NCBI RefSeq assembly: GCF_003634935.1
Contig: NZ_RBXO01000001.1
Span: 744,001-808,000 of the forward strand
Reading direction: 5' to 3'
Length of the DNA: 64,000 bases
Source of the DNA: Saccharothrix australiensis
GTDB taxonomy: Bacteria; Actinomycetota; Actinomycetes; Mycobacteriales; Pseudonocardiaceae
The translations under genes and the position numbers were made by a program. The notes beneath the pieces are model-generated. The model was not told the origin of the DNA and did not search any database. It worked only from the letters and a program-made list of their open reading frames with translations. How positions within the stretch are numbered: position 1 is the stretch's first letter; the number at the start of each line of letters is the position of its first letter. Below are positions 45,507 to 56,962 of this stretch, piece after piece.

Positions 45507-45698
45507 AACTCCGTGCAGCTCCAACCGGAGCTACAACGCGAGCCGCCAACGCGAGCCGCCAACCCGAGCAGGCCGACGCGGGCGTCCCCCTGAACCGAAC
45601 GCCCCCGACACACACCCAACCACCCGGGTACGACATTCCCCGCGACTCAACCTGAGAGCGCGGGCCATCCCCACCCAGACCGCCACTCAGCCCGCCAC

Positions 45699-46307
45699 TC
45701 AGCGACTCACGACCATCTCCCGATCCAGCCGCCCAACACCCCGTTGCCCGGCATCCCGCCGACCACCGCCACGGCCACCCCCACCGCCGCCACCCGGTCG
45801 ATCACCACCGACCACCGTGATCAGCCAGGCCACCAGCGCACCACCCACCGCCCCCACGGTGTTGTTGTAGAAGTCCTGCGCCTCGCACACGCCCAACCCC
45901 GTCATGACCTGCACGAACTCCACCGTCCCGCTGACCGCCGCGGACAGCGCCGCCACCACCAGCGGTCGGCGCGTGGCCAGTGTCGCGAAGAACGCGAAAG
46001 GCACGAGCATCACCAGGTTCAGGCGTTCCAGCGAGCCGGTGAGCGAGAAGTCGTTGGCGATGCAGGTGCCCACGGGCTCGGTCGTCCACACGTCCGCGTC
46101 CAGCACGCCGGGCCTGGCCAACGTCACCGCGAGCGCGAGCGCCAGGCCGCAGCCCGCCAGGGTCGCCGGCAGCGGTCGCCACCCCCGCCACCGCGCCAAC
46201 GCCAGCGCGAGTGCGCCGAGCACCACGCAGCCGAAGAGCATCGCCGCGACGACTCCGGGCCGGCTCAACACCAGTTCCGCGATGTACGCGTCCTGTCGTG
46301 CGCTCAT
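45699..46307 (-). CDS. VanZ-like membrane protein
   Basis: 202 residues. Four or five membrane helices with the VanZ-family core NLVMLVPFAFFATL and TVEFVQVMTGLGVCEAQDFYNNTVGAVGGAL, the latter the most conserved part. A Gly/Arg-rich C-terminal tail follows the last helix. VanZ proteins are linked to teicoplanin resistance, but most members are of unknown role. Single gene. Confidence 0.85.
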   Translation of the reverse strand: MSARQDAYIAELVLSRPGVVAAMLFGCVVLGALALALARWRGWRPLPATLAGCGLALALAVTLARPGVLDADVWTTEPVGTCIANDFSLTGSLERLNLVMLVPFAFFATLATRRPLVVAALSAAVSGTVEFVQVMTGLGVCEAQDFYNNTVGAVGGALVAWLITVVGGDRPGGGGGGGRGGGRRDAGQRGVGRLDREMVVSR

Positions 46308-46471
46308 GCATTACTAGACGCACGAGTGCTGGTCCGGTTGGCCCAGCACACGGCGTCCTTCCCGCCCGGCGCGGCGGAGCCGCGAGCACCACACCTCAAC
46401 AACATCACACTTCGGGGTGACCACACCTCCGGACGATCACACGTCCCGGTGGTCACAGCCGCACGAGGACC

Positions 46472-47355
46472 TCAGACCTCCTCGGGGCCGCCCTCACCCT
46501 CGGGGCCACCCTCGACCCCGCCCTCGAAACCGCCGTCGACGCCCGCCGCACCCAACCGCCACAGCGGGGACACCGGCCCCACCCCGCCACCCAGCGGGTA
46601 CGCCGCGGCCACCGACCGCACGATGAACCGCTTCCCGAACCGGACCGCCGTGGGCACGTCCTCCCCGCGCGCGAGCCGGGAGGCGATCGCCGACGCCAGC
46701 GTGTCACCGCTGCCGTGCGTGTCCTTCACGTCGTACCGAGGGCCGGGGTACTCGATGAACTCCGAGCCGTTGTAGAGCACGTCCAGGCACCCCGGGTCGT
46801 CCCACAGGTGCCCGCCCTTGACCAGCACCCACTCCGGGCCGTACTCGTGCAGCGCCTCGGCGGCCTTCCGCTGGTCCGCGTGGTCGCGCACGTCGATCCC
46901 GGTGAGCAGCCGCACCTCGTCCAGGTTCGGCGTGATCAGCGTCGCGCGCGGGAAGAGCAGGCCCCGCAACGCGTCCAGCGCCGAATCGGCCAGCAGTTGC
47001 TGGCCGTGCATCGACGCCGCCACCGGGTCCACCACGAACGGGATCGCCCGTCCGATGTGGACCCGGTCGCAGGCGAGCGCCACGGCCTCGATGATCGCCG
47101 CCGACGCGAGCATCCCGGTCTTCGCCGCGTCCACGCCGATGTCGGTCGCGACCGCCTCGATCTGGCCGGCCACGACCTCGGGCGGGATCTCGGTGTACCC
47201 CGTGACGCCCAGCGAGTTCTGCACGGTCACCGCGGTCACGGCGGTCATCCCGTGCACGCCGCAGGCGAACAGCGCGCGCAGGTCGGCCTGGAGGCCCGCA
47301 CCACCGCCGGAGTCCGATCCGGCGATGGTGAGGACCTTGGGTGGTGCGACGGCCA

Positions 47356-47356
<1 letters not shown>
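46472..47356 (-). CDS. thiD: Hydroxymethylpyrimidine (phosphate) kinase
   Basis: 294 residues. Ribokinase fold with TIAGSDSGGGAGLQAD at the N-terminus and catalytic DTHGSGDTLASAI near the end. It phosphorylates HMP and HMP-P to HMP-PP, the partner of the thiazole in ThiE's reaction. The ATG overlaps the thiC stop (TGATG). The last 25 residues are a Gly/Glu-rich tail (EGGVEGGPEGEGGPEEV) outside the fold. Confidence 0.94.
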
Positions 47357-49106
<1,750 letters not shown>

Positions 49107-49187
49107 CGATGTTGAGTTGTCCGACCGACCATAGCCAGGCGGCGCCGTGGATGCCAAGGGGACCGGTTTGCGCGTACCTTTCTCCGC

Positions 49188-49940
49188 GTGGCTGATCACC
49201 AGCCGTTCCCGCCCGGCGCGCGGCGCGTGGCCCGCCCCGCTGCCGTCTCGCCGTGCCCGTCGTGCGGCGACCTCGCGGGACGGGGCTATCCGGGCTGCCG
49301 CTTCTGCGCCGAGCTGGTGGACCAGTACTGGCTGTTCGACTGGCAGGAGCTGCTGGCCGCCGAGCAGCTCGCCGAGGGCGGCGCGGGCGAGCGCGAGCTG
49401 GCCGAGCTGGTCCTCGCCGACGAGGTGGGCAGGCACCCGTGGACGTGCACCGACTGGGCGATGACGCTGGTCCCGTGCTCGGAGTGCGGCGCGGAGCCGG
49501 GCGCCGGACCGCTGGACTGCGTCCGGTGCGCGGCGGCCGAGGAGTTGCGCTGGTCGTGGGACCACGCGGCCTACCCGGACACCATGACGGCGGGCGAGCA
49601 CGCGCTGCGGGTGGCGCGGGCCGTGCTGCGCGCACCCCACCGACGACGGCCGGCCGTGGTGCGGGCGTGGCGGCTGCTGCTGCCGTTCCTGCTGGTCGGC
49701 GAGCTGCCGACGGTGGGCCAGGTGCAGCGCATCCGCGCCCACGTCCTCGCGGGCGGGTACGCCGACCTGGCCGCCTGCACGTCGCACGTCGAGCTGACCG
49801 GGCTGCCCGAGCTGCCGTGGCGGCGGTCAGCGCGGGTCGAACACCAGCCGAAGGCCCAGCGCGACCAGGACGCCGCCGGACACGCGCTCCAGCGCCCGGC
49901 GCACCCGCGGCCGGGCCAGCCGGCCGCGGACCCGGTCTAG
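49188..49940 (+). CDS. Hypothetical protein with two zinc-ribbon-like cysteine clusters
   Basis: 250 residues from GTG 49188. Two CxxC...CxxC sets (CPSC with CRFC; CSEC with CVRC) suggest two zinc ribbons. The middle is acidic and helical, and there is no other recognisable domain. The last 35 or so residues lie over the 3' end of the LysE gene on the other strand and look unlike the rest, so the natural end may be earlier or lost. Function unknown. Confidence 0.65.
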   Translation: MADHQPFPPGARRVARPAAVSPCPSCGDLAGRGYPGCRFCAELVDQYWLFDWQELLAAEQLAEGGAGERELAELVLADEVGRHPWTCTDWAMTLVPCSECGAEPGAGPLDCVRCAAAEELRWSWDHAAYPDTMTAGEHALRVARAVLRAPHRRRPAVVRAWRLLLPFLLVGELPTVGQVQRIRAHVLAGGYADLAACTSHVELTGLPELPWRRSARVEHQPKAQRDQDAAGHALQRPAHPRPGQPAADPV

Positions 49941-50427
49941 GGCACCCACCACGACGAGGTACCACAGCGCGTCCACGGCCACCCAGACCAGCGCGAACAG
50001 CAGCAGCGCGCCCCGACCCGCGCCCGCCGGCGGGAACTGCGGCAGGAACGAGATCGCGAAGACCCCCGAGCGTCGGGTTGGCCAGGTTGACCAACAGGCC
50101 CGCGCGGAACGCGCGCCCCGCCGGCGGCGGTGCCTCCGGGAGCGGTGCGCTCGCCGAGCGGATCGCCCGCACGCCCAGGTGGACCAGGAACAGCGCGCCC
50201 GCGACGCGGAGCGCGTGGTAGGCCACCTCGGACGCGGTGAGCAGCACCGACAGGCCGAGCGCGGCGGCCACCGCCCAGACCGCGACGGCGACCTCCATGC
50301 CGAACACCGCGGCCAGCGCGCTCGCGCGTCCCCGGACCGACTGCCGCAGCACCAGCGCCGTGCCGGGCCCGGGTGACAGCGCGACCAGGAAGGACGCCGC
50401 GACGCACGCGGCGAGGTTGCTCGACAT
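49827..50427 (-). pseudogene. LysE/RhtB-family amino acid exporter, +1 frameshift
   Basis: ATG 50427 begins a LysE-type protein (VALSPGPGTALVLRQSVRGR, LFLVHLGVRAIRS) that reads to LVNLANPTLG. The frame then breaks at the C5 run 50063-50067. Removing one base gives VFAISFLPQF, exactly the family's N-P-K-x-x-x-F motif, and the frame runs to TGA 49827. Span 601 bp, 3n+1. The restored product of 199 residues would have six helices and export amino acids. This is decay or a homopolymer sequencing error. Confidence 0.88.
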
Positions 50428-50544
50428 GTGGCCATCGTCACCCGGTCGTCCAGCGGGTTTCCCCGCCGGGCGGGTCACCGCGGCGACGCCCTCCCCGGAG
50501 CGGCGGGTGCGGGGCCACCCGGCACGCGATCGGCCCCTGGCCGG

Positions 50545-51120
50545 TCAGTCGTCCGCGAACGGGTCCTCGGAGTTCGCCGGGTCCCAGGTCAGCCCCGGCA
50601 CGCCCCAGCCGTTCGCCTTGAGCATCTTCTTCGCCGCGCGCTTGTGCCGCCCCACCAGCCGGTCGAGGTAGAGGTACCCGTCCAGGTGATCGGTCTCGTG
50701 CTGGAGGCAGCGCGCGAAGAAGCCGGTGCCCTCGACCTCGACGGGCTTGCCGTCGCCGTCGAACCCGGTCACCTTGGCCCACGACGCGCGGCCCGTCGGG
50801 TAGGTCTCGCCGGGCGCGGACAGGCAGCCCTCGAAGTCGTCGTCCGGGTCCGGCATGCCCAGCGGCACCTCGGAGGTCTCCAGCACCGGGTTCACCACGA
50901 CGCCGCGGAAGCGGTTGCCCTCGTCGTCGGGGCAGTCGTACACGAACAGGCGCTGGTCGACGCCGATCTGGTTGGCCGCGAGGCCGACGCCGTGGGCCGC
51001 CGCCATCGTCTCGAACATGTCGTCGATCAGCGCGCGCAACGCGTCGTCGAACACCTCGACCGGGCGGGTCGGGCGGTGGAGCACGGGTTCGCCGGCGATG
51101 ACGATGGGGTGAACTGCCAT
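50545..51120 (-). CDS. def: Peptide deformylase
   Basis: 191 residues. Metal-binding and catalytic motifs [18 protein letters not shown] and QHETDHLDG; iron or zinc is held by the Cys and two His, and Glu acts as base. It removes the N-formyl group from new proteins. The C-terminal extension (about 25 residues after the HExxH helix) is typical of actinobacteria. Divergent from the DUF3263 gene. Confidence 0.96.
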   Translation of the reverse strand: MAVHPIVIAGEPVLHRPTRPVEVFDDALRALIDDMFETMAAAHGVGLAANQIGVDQRLFVYDCPDDEGNRFRGVVVNPVLETSEVPLGMPDPDDDFEGCLSAPGETYPTGRASWAKVTGFDGDGKPVEVEGTGFFARCLQHETDHLDGYLYLDRLVGRHKRAAKKMLKANGWGVPGLTWDPANSEDPFADD

Positions 51121-51232
51121 GTCACCAAGCCTATCCGGCGAACCGCGGGTGACGCGCCGACCGATGAACCGACCCGGACCAAGATCACGTGATGTAATGG
51201 CCTCCACGCACAGGCACGGCTGAGGAGCCAGA

Positions 51233-51529
51233 GTGGACGCCGCAGAGGCACTGGTGCCCGCGGAGGGGCCGGACGACGGTTTGCACGACCGGGAGCGCGA
51301 GATCCTCGCCTTCGAACGCCAGTGGTGGAAGTACGCGGGCGCCAAGGAGCAGGCGATCAAGGAGCTGTTCGACCTGTCGCCCACCCGGTACTACCAATTG
51401 CTCAACGCGTTGCTGGAGAAGGAAGAGGCGTTGGCTGCCGATCCCATGCTGGTCAAGCGGCTGAGGCGGTCGCGCTCGGGCAGGGCGAGGGCCAGGGCGG
51501 CGAAGCGGCTGGGTGTCGAGCGCCGATGA
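51233..51529 (+). CDS. DUF3263 protein
   Basis: 98 residues from GTG 51233. Helical, with the family core [19 protein letters not shown] followed by a helix-turn-helix-like [18 protein letters not shown] and a basic tail rich in Arg. Probably a small DNA-binding protein. The stop overlaps the LytR_C gene start by four bases, a pairing conserved in actinobacteria. Confidence 0.9.
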   Translation: MDAAEALVPAEGPDDGLHDREREILAFERQWWKYAGAKEQAIKELFDLSPTRYYQLLNALLEKEEALAADPMLVKRLRRSRSGRARARAAKRLGVERR

Positions 51530-52170
51530 CCAACCCCGAGCCCCCAGGTACCGCGCGCCCGGCCCGCGCCGCGGGTTACGCGCTGCTCGGCGTCGCCGTC
51601 GTGGCGCTGGTGATCGGCGTGGTGAGCCTCTTCACCGGCGGCGACGGCGGTGACGTCGGCGCGCAGACCGGCACGCCGACGTCCGGCGAGTCGGCCGCGC
51701 CACCGTCCGGCCAGTCGCCGAACCCCCCGTCCGACCAGTCGCAGGCCACCACGGGGACGTCACCGGACCCCGGTTCGACGACGACCCGGAGCTCGACGGC
51801 GCCGACCACGTCCACCGCACCGGCCGGCTCGCCCTCGACGACGGGCGCGCCCCCGCCGGTGACGGTGCCCGCCAGACCGCAGGTGCGCGTCTACAACAAC
51901 AGCACCATCGGCGGGCTGGCGGCCAAGGCGTCGGACGACGTCCGCCGGGCGGGCTGGGAGGTGGCCGAGGTCGGGAACTACCCGCAGGGCCAGATCCCGA
52001 CGACCACCGTCTACTTCCGCCCCGGCACGGAGGAGGAGGCGTCCGCGCAGCTGTTGGCGCAGGCGTTGAGGGCCGAGGTCAAGCCCCGGTTCGAGGGGAT
52101 CGAGGACGCCCACGCGGGCATCATCGTGATCGTGACGAACGACTACCGGGGGCCCGGCGGCAAGGTGTGA
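51526..52170 (+). CDS. LytR_C-domain membrane protein
   Basis: 214 residues from ATG 51526. One membrane helix (about residues 18-38), a Ser/Thr/Pro-rich linker of about 70 residues, then a LytR C-terminal domain (RVYNNSTIGGLAAKASDDVR, TTVYFRPGTEEEA). Outside the membrane, the domain is found in wall-polymer ligase relatives, but no LCP catalytic domain is present here. It is coupled to DUF3263, suggesting a wall-related role. Confidence 0.88.
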   Translation: MTNPEPPGTARPARAAGYALLGVAVVALVIGVVSLFTGGDGGDVGAQTGTPTSGESAAPPSGQSPNPPSDQSQATTGTSPDPGSTTTRSSTAPTTSTAPAGSPSTTGAPPPVTVPARPQVRVYNNSTIGGLAAKASDDVRRAGWEVAEVGNYPQGQIPTTTVYFRPGTEEEASAQLLAQALRAEVKPRFEGIEDAHAGIIVIVTNDYRGPGGKV

Positions 52171-52501
52171 CCCGCCGGTCGGCTCGACGGCCGCCGGGCG
52201 TGGCGGGTCGGGCGTGGCGGGTCGGGCGTGACCCACCGGTCGGCTTGGCGACCGGCGCCACGGGCCGGCTGCCGGCGTCGGCCACGGCCTCCCGCCCCGC
52301 CCGTCGGCCGCGCTGATCACGGCCGCACGCGCCCCCGATCACCCGTCCGGGCAGCGCCGCCACCGCTCGCCCCGCGCCCCGACGGTCCATCGGCCGCGTG
52401 CAGGGGGTGCCCCGGAGCCCGCCGGGACCTCGCGCTCCCGACCGGGTGCCGGCGCGGCCGGTCAAGACCTCGCGCCACGACCGGGGGCCACGGCGCGCCC
52501 C
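52171..52501. other. Gene-free region with short direct repeats
   Basis: 331 bp. Two full and one partial copy of the 14-base unit CGGGCGTGGCGGGT (52195-52231), and a larger duplication of GTGACCC(G/A)CCGGTCGGCT (from 52167 and 52228). No gene, tRNA or clear terminator. Confidence 0.6.
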
Positions 52502-54703
52502 TCAGGAGCGCCGCGTCTCCGCGTACGCGGCCAGGGCCGCCAGTTGCGCCGGGTCGAGGGAGGGGCGCACCGCCTTCCGCGCCGCCGCCAGGTGGGCGCT
52601 CGTCACCTCGGCCGCCGCGAGCGACTCCCGCATCGCCGTCAACGCCGCCTCGCGCACGAGCGCCGCGCAGTCCGCCGCCGAGTAGCCCTCCAGCTCGCCC
52701 GCGAGCGCCGTCAGGTCGACGTCCTCGCCCAGCGGCGTGTTCCGCGCCGCCGCCCGCAGGATCTCCGCCCGCGCCGCGCCGTCCGGCGGCGGCACGTAGA
52801 CCAGGCGCTCCAGGCGGCCGGGGCGCAGCAGGGCCGGGTCGACGAGTTCCGGGCGGTTGGTGGCGCCCAGGACGACCACGTCCCGCAGGGGTTCCACGCC
52901 GTCCAGCTCGGTGAGCAGCGCCGCCACCACCCGGTCGGCCACGCCCGAGTCGGCGGACTGGCCTCGGCGGGGCGCGAGGGCGTCCACCTCGTCCAGGAAG
53001 ACCAGCGCCGGCGCGGCCTCCGCGGCGCGGCGGAACAGCTCGCGGACCGCGCGCTCGGACTCGCCGACGAACTTGTCCATCAGCTCCGCGCCCTTGACCG
53101 AGAGCACGTTCAGCCGCCCGCTGCCCGCCAGCGCGCGCACGAGGAACGTCTTGCCGCACCCCGGCGGCCCGTACAGCAGCAGGCCGCGCGGCGGGGCGAC
53201 CCCGAGCCGCGCGAACGAGTCCGGGTACTGCAACGGCCACAGCGCGGCCTCGGTGAGCGCCTGCTTCACCTCGGCCATGTCGCCGACGTCGTCCAGCGTC
53301 AGGCCGCCCGTGCGCAGGGTGTCCGAAGTGGACATCGAGATCGGGCGCACGGTCTCCAGCGCGCCGAGCAGGTCCTGCTGCGCCACGCGCGGCTCGGCCG
53401 CGTCCCGCTGCCGCAGCGCCGACCGCACGGCCGCCTCGCGGCGCAGCGCGACCAGGTCGGCCGCGACGAAACCGGGCGTCCGCTCGGCGACCGCGCCCAG
53501 GTCGACGTCCGGCTCCAGCGGCACGTCGCGCAGCAGCACGCGCAGCAGGTCGGTCCGCGCCGCGCCGTCCGGCAGCGGCAGCACCAGCTCGCGGTCCACC
53601 AGCTCGGGCGCGCGCAGGCGCGGGTCGATCGCCTCCGGGTGCGCGCTGGTCACGACGAGCGCGAAACCGGGGCGTCGCGCCGCCGCCCGCAGCGCGTCGA
53701 GCACCACCGTCGCGACCGGCGGCGGGTCGCTCGCGGGCAGCAGCGCCTCGACGTCGGTCAGCAGCAGCACGGTGGGCGAGTCGGTGGCCGCGAGGGCGTC
53801 GGCCAGCCGCTCGGCCGCCGCGTTGGCCTCCAGCGCCGCGACGCTCGGCGCGGCGAGTTCGACCACCCGCGCGCCCGCGTGGTGCGCGACGGCCCGGACC
53901 AGCGTCGCCTTGCCGACCCCTTCCGGGCCGCTGACCAGCGCGGCGAGCCGGGGCGCCGCACCGAGGCGGCTCAGCAGCTCCGGGTGGCTGAAGGTGAGGT
54001 CGAACCACTCGCCGAGGCGGCGGGCGGCGTCCTTCCGGCCCACCAGGTCGGCGATCGGCACCGGTTCCGCCGCCGTCGCCCCGGCGGCGGTCGGCGCGTC
54101 GGGCTCGGCACGGGTGCCCGGCGCGACCTGCGCGGGCGCGTCACCGGTGCGCGCGCCGTCCCGCCAGCCCACGACCGTGGACGGCTGGACGGCGACCGGA
54201 CCGCCACCCGGCTCGACGTGGGTGACCGTCAGCAGTTCGTTGGTCCACGTCATGCCGATCGCGTTGGACAGCTTCCGGCGGGTGGCGCTGACGTCCGCGC
54301 CCGGCGGCGGCGCGAGGTCCTGGGGCAGCAGCGACACCGCGTCGCCGACGGTGAGCACCTTGCCGGTCAGCGCCATGCGCAGCGTCTCGGGCGTCAGCGA
54401 GGTGGCGGCCAGCCGCGACCCGGCGACGGTGACCGTCCGCGCGCCGGACACCTCGACCGGCGCGACGACGACCTCCGAGCCCTCGGTGACGCCGAGGTTG
54501 GACAGCGTGACGTCGTCCACGAGGACCACGCCGGGCGGGCCGTCGCCGGCGGCGGCCAGCGCGGAGCTGACCCTGGCGCCGGTCATCCGCACCGCGTCCC
54601 ACGCCCGGAGCCCCAGCGCGTCCAACACCTCGGGGTGCAGCCGGACGACGCCGCGACGGGTGTCGAGGGCCGAGGGGGAGAGGCGGGCGGTCAGCGTGAT
54701 CAC
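52502..54703 (-). CDS. CDC48-like two-domain AAA+ ATPase
   Basis: 733 residues. An N-terminal double-psi-barrel-type CDC48_N segment (1-170) is followed by two AAA domains. D2 is complete: Walker A GPPGCGKT, Walker B LVFLDEVDAL, sensor GATNRPE and arginine-finger region LRPGRLERLVYVP. D1 is degenerate: Walker A reads GPEGVGKAT (Ala in place of Ser/Thr) and Walker B reads LLLTDVEAL (lacking the usual DE pair), so it likely binds but does not hydrolyse ATP. Probably a protein-unfolding or remodelling machine; partners are unknown. Confidence 0.92.
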   Translation of the reverse strand: MITLTARLSPSALDTRRGVVRLHPEVLDALGLRAWDAVRMTGARVSSALAAAGDGPPGVVLVDDVTLSNLGVTEGSEVVVAPVEVSGARTVTVAGSRLAATSLTPETLRMALTGKVLTVGDAVSLLPQDLAPPPGADVSATRRKLSNAIGMTWTNELLTVTHVEPGGGPVAVQPSTVVGWRDGARTGDAPAQVAPGTRAEPDAPTAAGATAAEPVPIADLVGRKDAARRLGEWFDLTFSHPELLSRLGAAPRLAALVSGPEGVGKATLVRAVAHHAGARVVELAAPSVAALEANAAAERLADALAATDSPTVLLLTDVEALLPASDPPPVATVVLDALRAAARRPGFALVVTSAHPEAIDPRLRAPELVDRELVLPLPDGAARTDLLRVLLRDVPLEPDVDLGAVAERTPGFVAADLVALRREAAVRSALRQRDAAEPRVAQQDLLGALETVRPISMSTSDTLRTGGLTLDDVGDMAEVKQALTEAALWPLQYPDSFARLGVAPPRGLLLYGPPGCGKTFLVRALAGSGRLNVLSVKGAELMDKFVGESERAVRELFRRAAEAAPALVFLDEVDALAPRRGQSADSGVADRVVAALLTELDGVEPLRDVVVLGATNRPELVDPALLRPGRLERLVYVPPPDGAARAEILRAAARNTPLGEDVDLTALAGELEGYSAADCAALVREAALTAMRESLAAAEVTSAHLAAARKAVRPSLDPAQLAALAAYAETRRS

Positions 54704-55050
54704 AAGGCGAGCCTAGGCCACGGCGGCGGCCACCCGCCGCGTCCCGGCCACCGCCCCGTCGGGGCGGTGACGACGGGGACGCGCGCGGCACCGGGCCACG
54801 GGGCGGCCGACCGCCCGTGCCACCCGCACCACCGGGGTGCGGGTGGCACGGGCGGGCGCGCACCACCGGTGGAGCGGATCGCCGAGGCGCGCTGGTCGCC
54901 GGGCTGCTGGTCGCCCTGGCGCGAGTCGGCGGGCTGCGGATCAGCGGGGTGCGCGCGTGCCGGTGGCACGGGGCTCCGGGTCCGCGGGTCGGGCACGTGC
55001 GGGGGCAGGGCGGGGGCAGGGTCGCCGGGCCGCGAGCCGCCCCGCACGGG
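54704..55050. other. Gene-free region downstream of pssA
   Basis: 347 bp upstream of the CDC48-like gene and downstream of pssA. It contains the 20-bp hairpin at 54811-54855 and short GC-rich repeats (GGGGGCAGGG twice near 55003). No coding frame is convincing. Confidence 0.6.
54811..54855 (-). terminator. Perfect 20-bp hairpin, likely psd-pssA terminator
   Basis: Stem 54811-54830 with 54836-54855 and a five-base loop ACCGG. It lies about 195 bp past the pssA stop, rather far for a terminator, so processing or another role is possible. Confidence 0.6.
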
Positions 55051-56022
55051 TCACGGCCGGTGGTGCCGGCGCAGCCCGATCTGCCGCCACCCGCGGCGCT
55101 TGCCCGCACCCGGCTGGCCGTTCGCCTCGGCGGCCACCTGGGTCGGGTCGACGGTGCGGCGCGGCCGGCGGACGGCCCGCATCGCCGCGCCCGCCACGCG
55201 CCCGCCCAGCGGACGCCGCAGGCCCAGCCGCCGCGCGGCCACCCCGTGCGCGCGCTTGATGGCGCGTCGGTCGGCGGCCGGCACGGACCACGCCTCCGGG
55301 TGCTTCGCCAGCCACCGGTAGCGGCGGACCGAGTACGGCAGGTGCGCCAGGTACAGGATCATCGCCGAGCTGAGCGCCACCAGCGGGAACGTGATGACCG
55401 CCGCCGCCAGCAGGCCCACCAGGACCAGCAGCGGCGCGACGGCGCGCGGCGACACCTTGATCGTCTTCACGGACAGCGTCGGCACCCGGCTGACCAGCAG
55501 GAGCGCGATGCCCACCGTCCAGACCGCCACCACCCACGGCGCGGACCACCAGCCGGACCGGCCCATCTGCTCGTCCAGGATCAGCGGCAGGAGCAGCAGC
55601 AGGCCGCCCGCGGGCGCGGGCACGCCGACGAAGAACTCCTTGGCGAACGGCGGCTGCTCGACGTCCAGCAGGGTGTTGAAGCGGGCCAGGCGGAGCACCA
55701 TGCAGACGGCGAAGATCAGCGCCACCACCCAGCCCTCGCGGTCCGGCTGGAACTTCCACACGTAGACGACCAGGGCGGGCGCGACGCCGAACGACACCGC
55801 GTCGGCGAGCGAGTCCAGTTCCGCGCCCATCTTGCTGGTCGCGTCGAGCAGCCGCGCGATGCGGCCGTCCAGGCCGTCGAACACCGCCGCCATCGCGATG
55901 GACGCGATCGCCGCGCCGTAGCGCCCGCTGACCGCGAAGTGCACGGCGGACAGGCCCGCGCACATCGCCAGCACGGTGATCGCGTTGGGCAGCAGCCGGA
56001 CGCCTGGCCCGCTGGGCGCCAT
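55051..56022 (-). CDS. pssA: CDP-diacylglycerol-serine O-phosphatidyltransferase
   Basis: 323 residues. CDP-alcohol phosphatidyltransferase motif DGLDGRIARLL...GAELDSLAD in the first third, and about eight membrane helices. The C-terminal 75 residues are basic and cytoplasmic, an extension relative to short family members. It makes phosphatidylserine. Starts four bases after psd, which decarboxylates its product. Confidence 0.93.
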   Translation of the reverse strand: MAPSGPGVRLLPNAITVLAMCAGLSAVHFAVSGRYGAAIASIAMAAVFDGLDGRIARLLDATSKMGAELDSLADAVSFGVAPALVVYVWKFQPDREGWVVALIFAVCMVLRLARFNTLLDVEQPPFAKEFFVGVPAPAGGLLLLLPLILDEQMGRSGWWSAPWVVAVWTVGIALLLVSRVPTLSVKTIKVSPRAVAPLLVLVGLLAAAVITFPLVALSSAMILYLAHLPYSVRRYRWLAKHPEAWSVPAADRRAIKRAHGVAARRLGLRRPLGGRVAGAAMRAVRRPRRTVDPTQVAAEANGQPGAGKRRGWRQIGLRRHHRP

Positions 56023-56026
56023 CGGG

Positions 56027-56737
56027 TCAGACCTCCGGCAGCTCGGCGAGGACGGTCTCCGCGCCGATCGTGCGCTGGCCCGCCTCGACCAGCACGCGGC
56101 TCGCGCGCGGCACGTACAGGTCGACCCGCGAGCCGAACCGGATCAGGCCGTAGGTCTGCCCGGCGGCCACCTCGTCGCCCTCGGCCACGTCGCACACGAT
56201 GCGCCGCGCCACCAGGCCGGCGATCTGCACGACGACGACGTCGTGGCCCTCGGACGAGGTCAGCCACACGGCGTTGCGCTCGTTGTCGTCGCTGGCCTTG
56301 TCCAGGTCGGCGGACAGGAACTTGCCCGGCCGGTACGCCACGCGGCGGACCGCGCCGGTCACCGGCACGCGCTGCACGTGCACGTCGAACACCGACAGGA
56401 ACACGCTGATCCGGGTCATCGGCACGTCGCCGAGGCCCAGCTCGGCGGGCGGCACGGCCTCCACGACGTGGGACACGGTGCCGTCGGCGGGCGCCACAGC
56501 GACGCCGCGCCGGGCGGGGGTGGTGCGCTTGGGTTCCCGGAAGAACCACGCCACCCACGCGGTCAGCAGGCCGCCGACCACACCGCCGCGCCGGGAGAAC
56601 CGGCGCAGCAGGAGGGTCGCGACGGCCGCGCCCGCCACGAAGGGGCGGCCGGCGGGGTGCATCGGGGGGACGATCCCCCGCGCCAGGTCCAGGAAGTGGG
56701 CTACGACACCACTGTGCTTGTCGCGATCGACGCTCAT
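56027..56737 (-). CDS. psd: Phosphatidylserine decarboxylase
   Basis: 236 residues from ATG 56737. A short membrane anchor (VVGGLLTAWVAWF region) is followed by the decarboxylase core; the self-cleavage and pyruvoyl site is in RFGSRVDLYVP, where the Ser becomes the pyruvoyl group (GS motif of the short, archaeal-like form). Produces phosphatidylethanolamine. First gene of the psd-pssA operon. Confidence 0.94.
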   Translation of the reverse strand: MSVDRDKHSGVVAHFLDLARGIVPPMHPAGRPFVAGAAVATLLLRRFSRRGGVVGGLLTAWVAWFFREPKRTTPARRGVAVAPADGTVSHVVEAVPPAELGLGDVPMTRISVFLSVFDVHVQRVPVTGAVRRVAYRPGKFLSADLDKASDDNERNAVWLTSSEGHDVVVVQIAGLVARRIVCDVAEGDEVAAGQTYGLIRFGSRVDLYVPRASRVLVEAGQRTIGAETVLAELPEV

Positions 56738-56801
56738 GGCTCTTCCGTGTCGGGGCGGTGCTTCGGCCGGCCACACGCTACGCCGGCGGCGCGCCCGACC
56801 C

Positions 56802-56851
56802 CGCCCGGTGTGCCCGTGCGTCCCCCGACGAACGCACGGGCACACCGGGCG
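56802..56851. terminator. Perfect 20-bp hairpin between psd and moeA
   Basis: Stem 56802-56821 with 56832-56851, ten-base loop. It lies upstream of psd and about 110 bp downstream of moeA on the same strand; it is most likely the moeA terminator. Confidence 0.8.
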
Positions 56852-56962
56852 AGGGGTACCGGCAGTGTAATCCAGGTCACATGGCGTAATCAATGGCGGT
56901 GCGTGAGTACCGAATGACGCTGTGTGCTCAACCGATTCCGGACGTCGGATTGTTCAACGATC

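Larger units (their letters stand above)
45215..45698. other. Gene-free region with a long palindrome and a 15-bp tandem repeat
   Basis: 484 bp between the MarR gene and the VanZ gene. It contains the 22-bp inverted repeat at 45252-45316 and four 15-bp units at 45447-45506. Open frames cross it on both strands, but none has a ribosome site. Confidence 0.6.

Noticed and set aside
45255..45593. Plus-strand frame with DLERA pentapeptide-like repeats
   Set aside because: It starts inside the long palindrome without a ribosome site, has only four repeat units and ends in low-complexity sequence. Kept as a repeat finding, not a gene.
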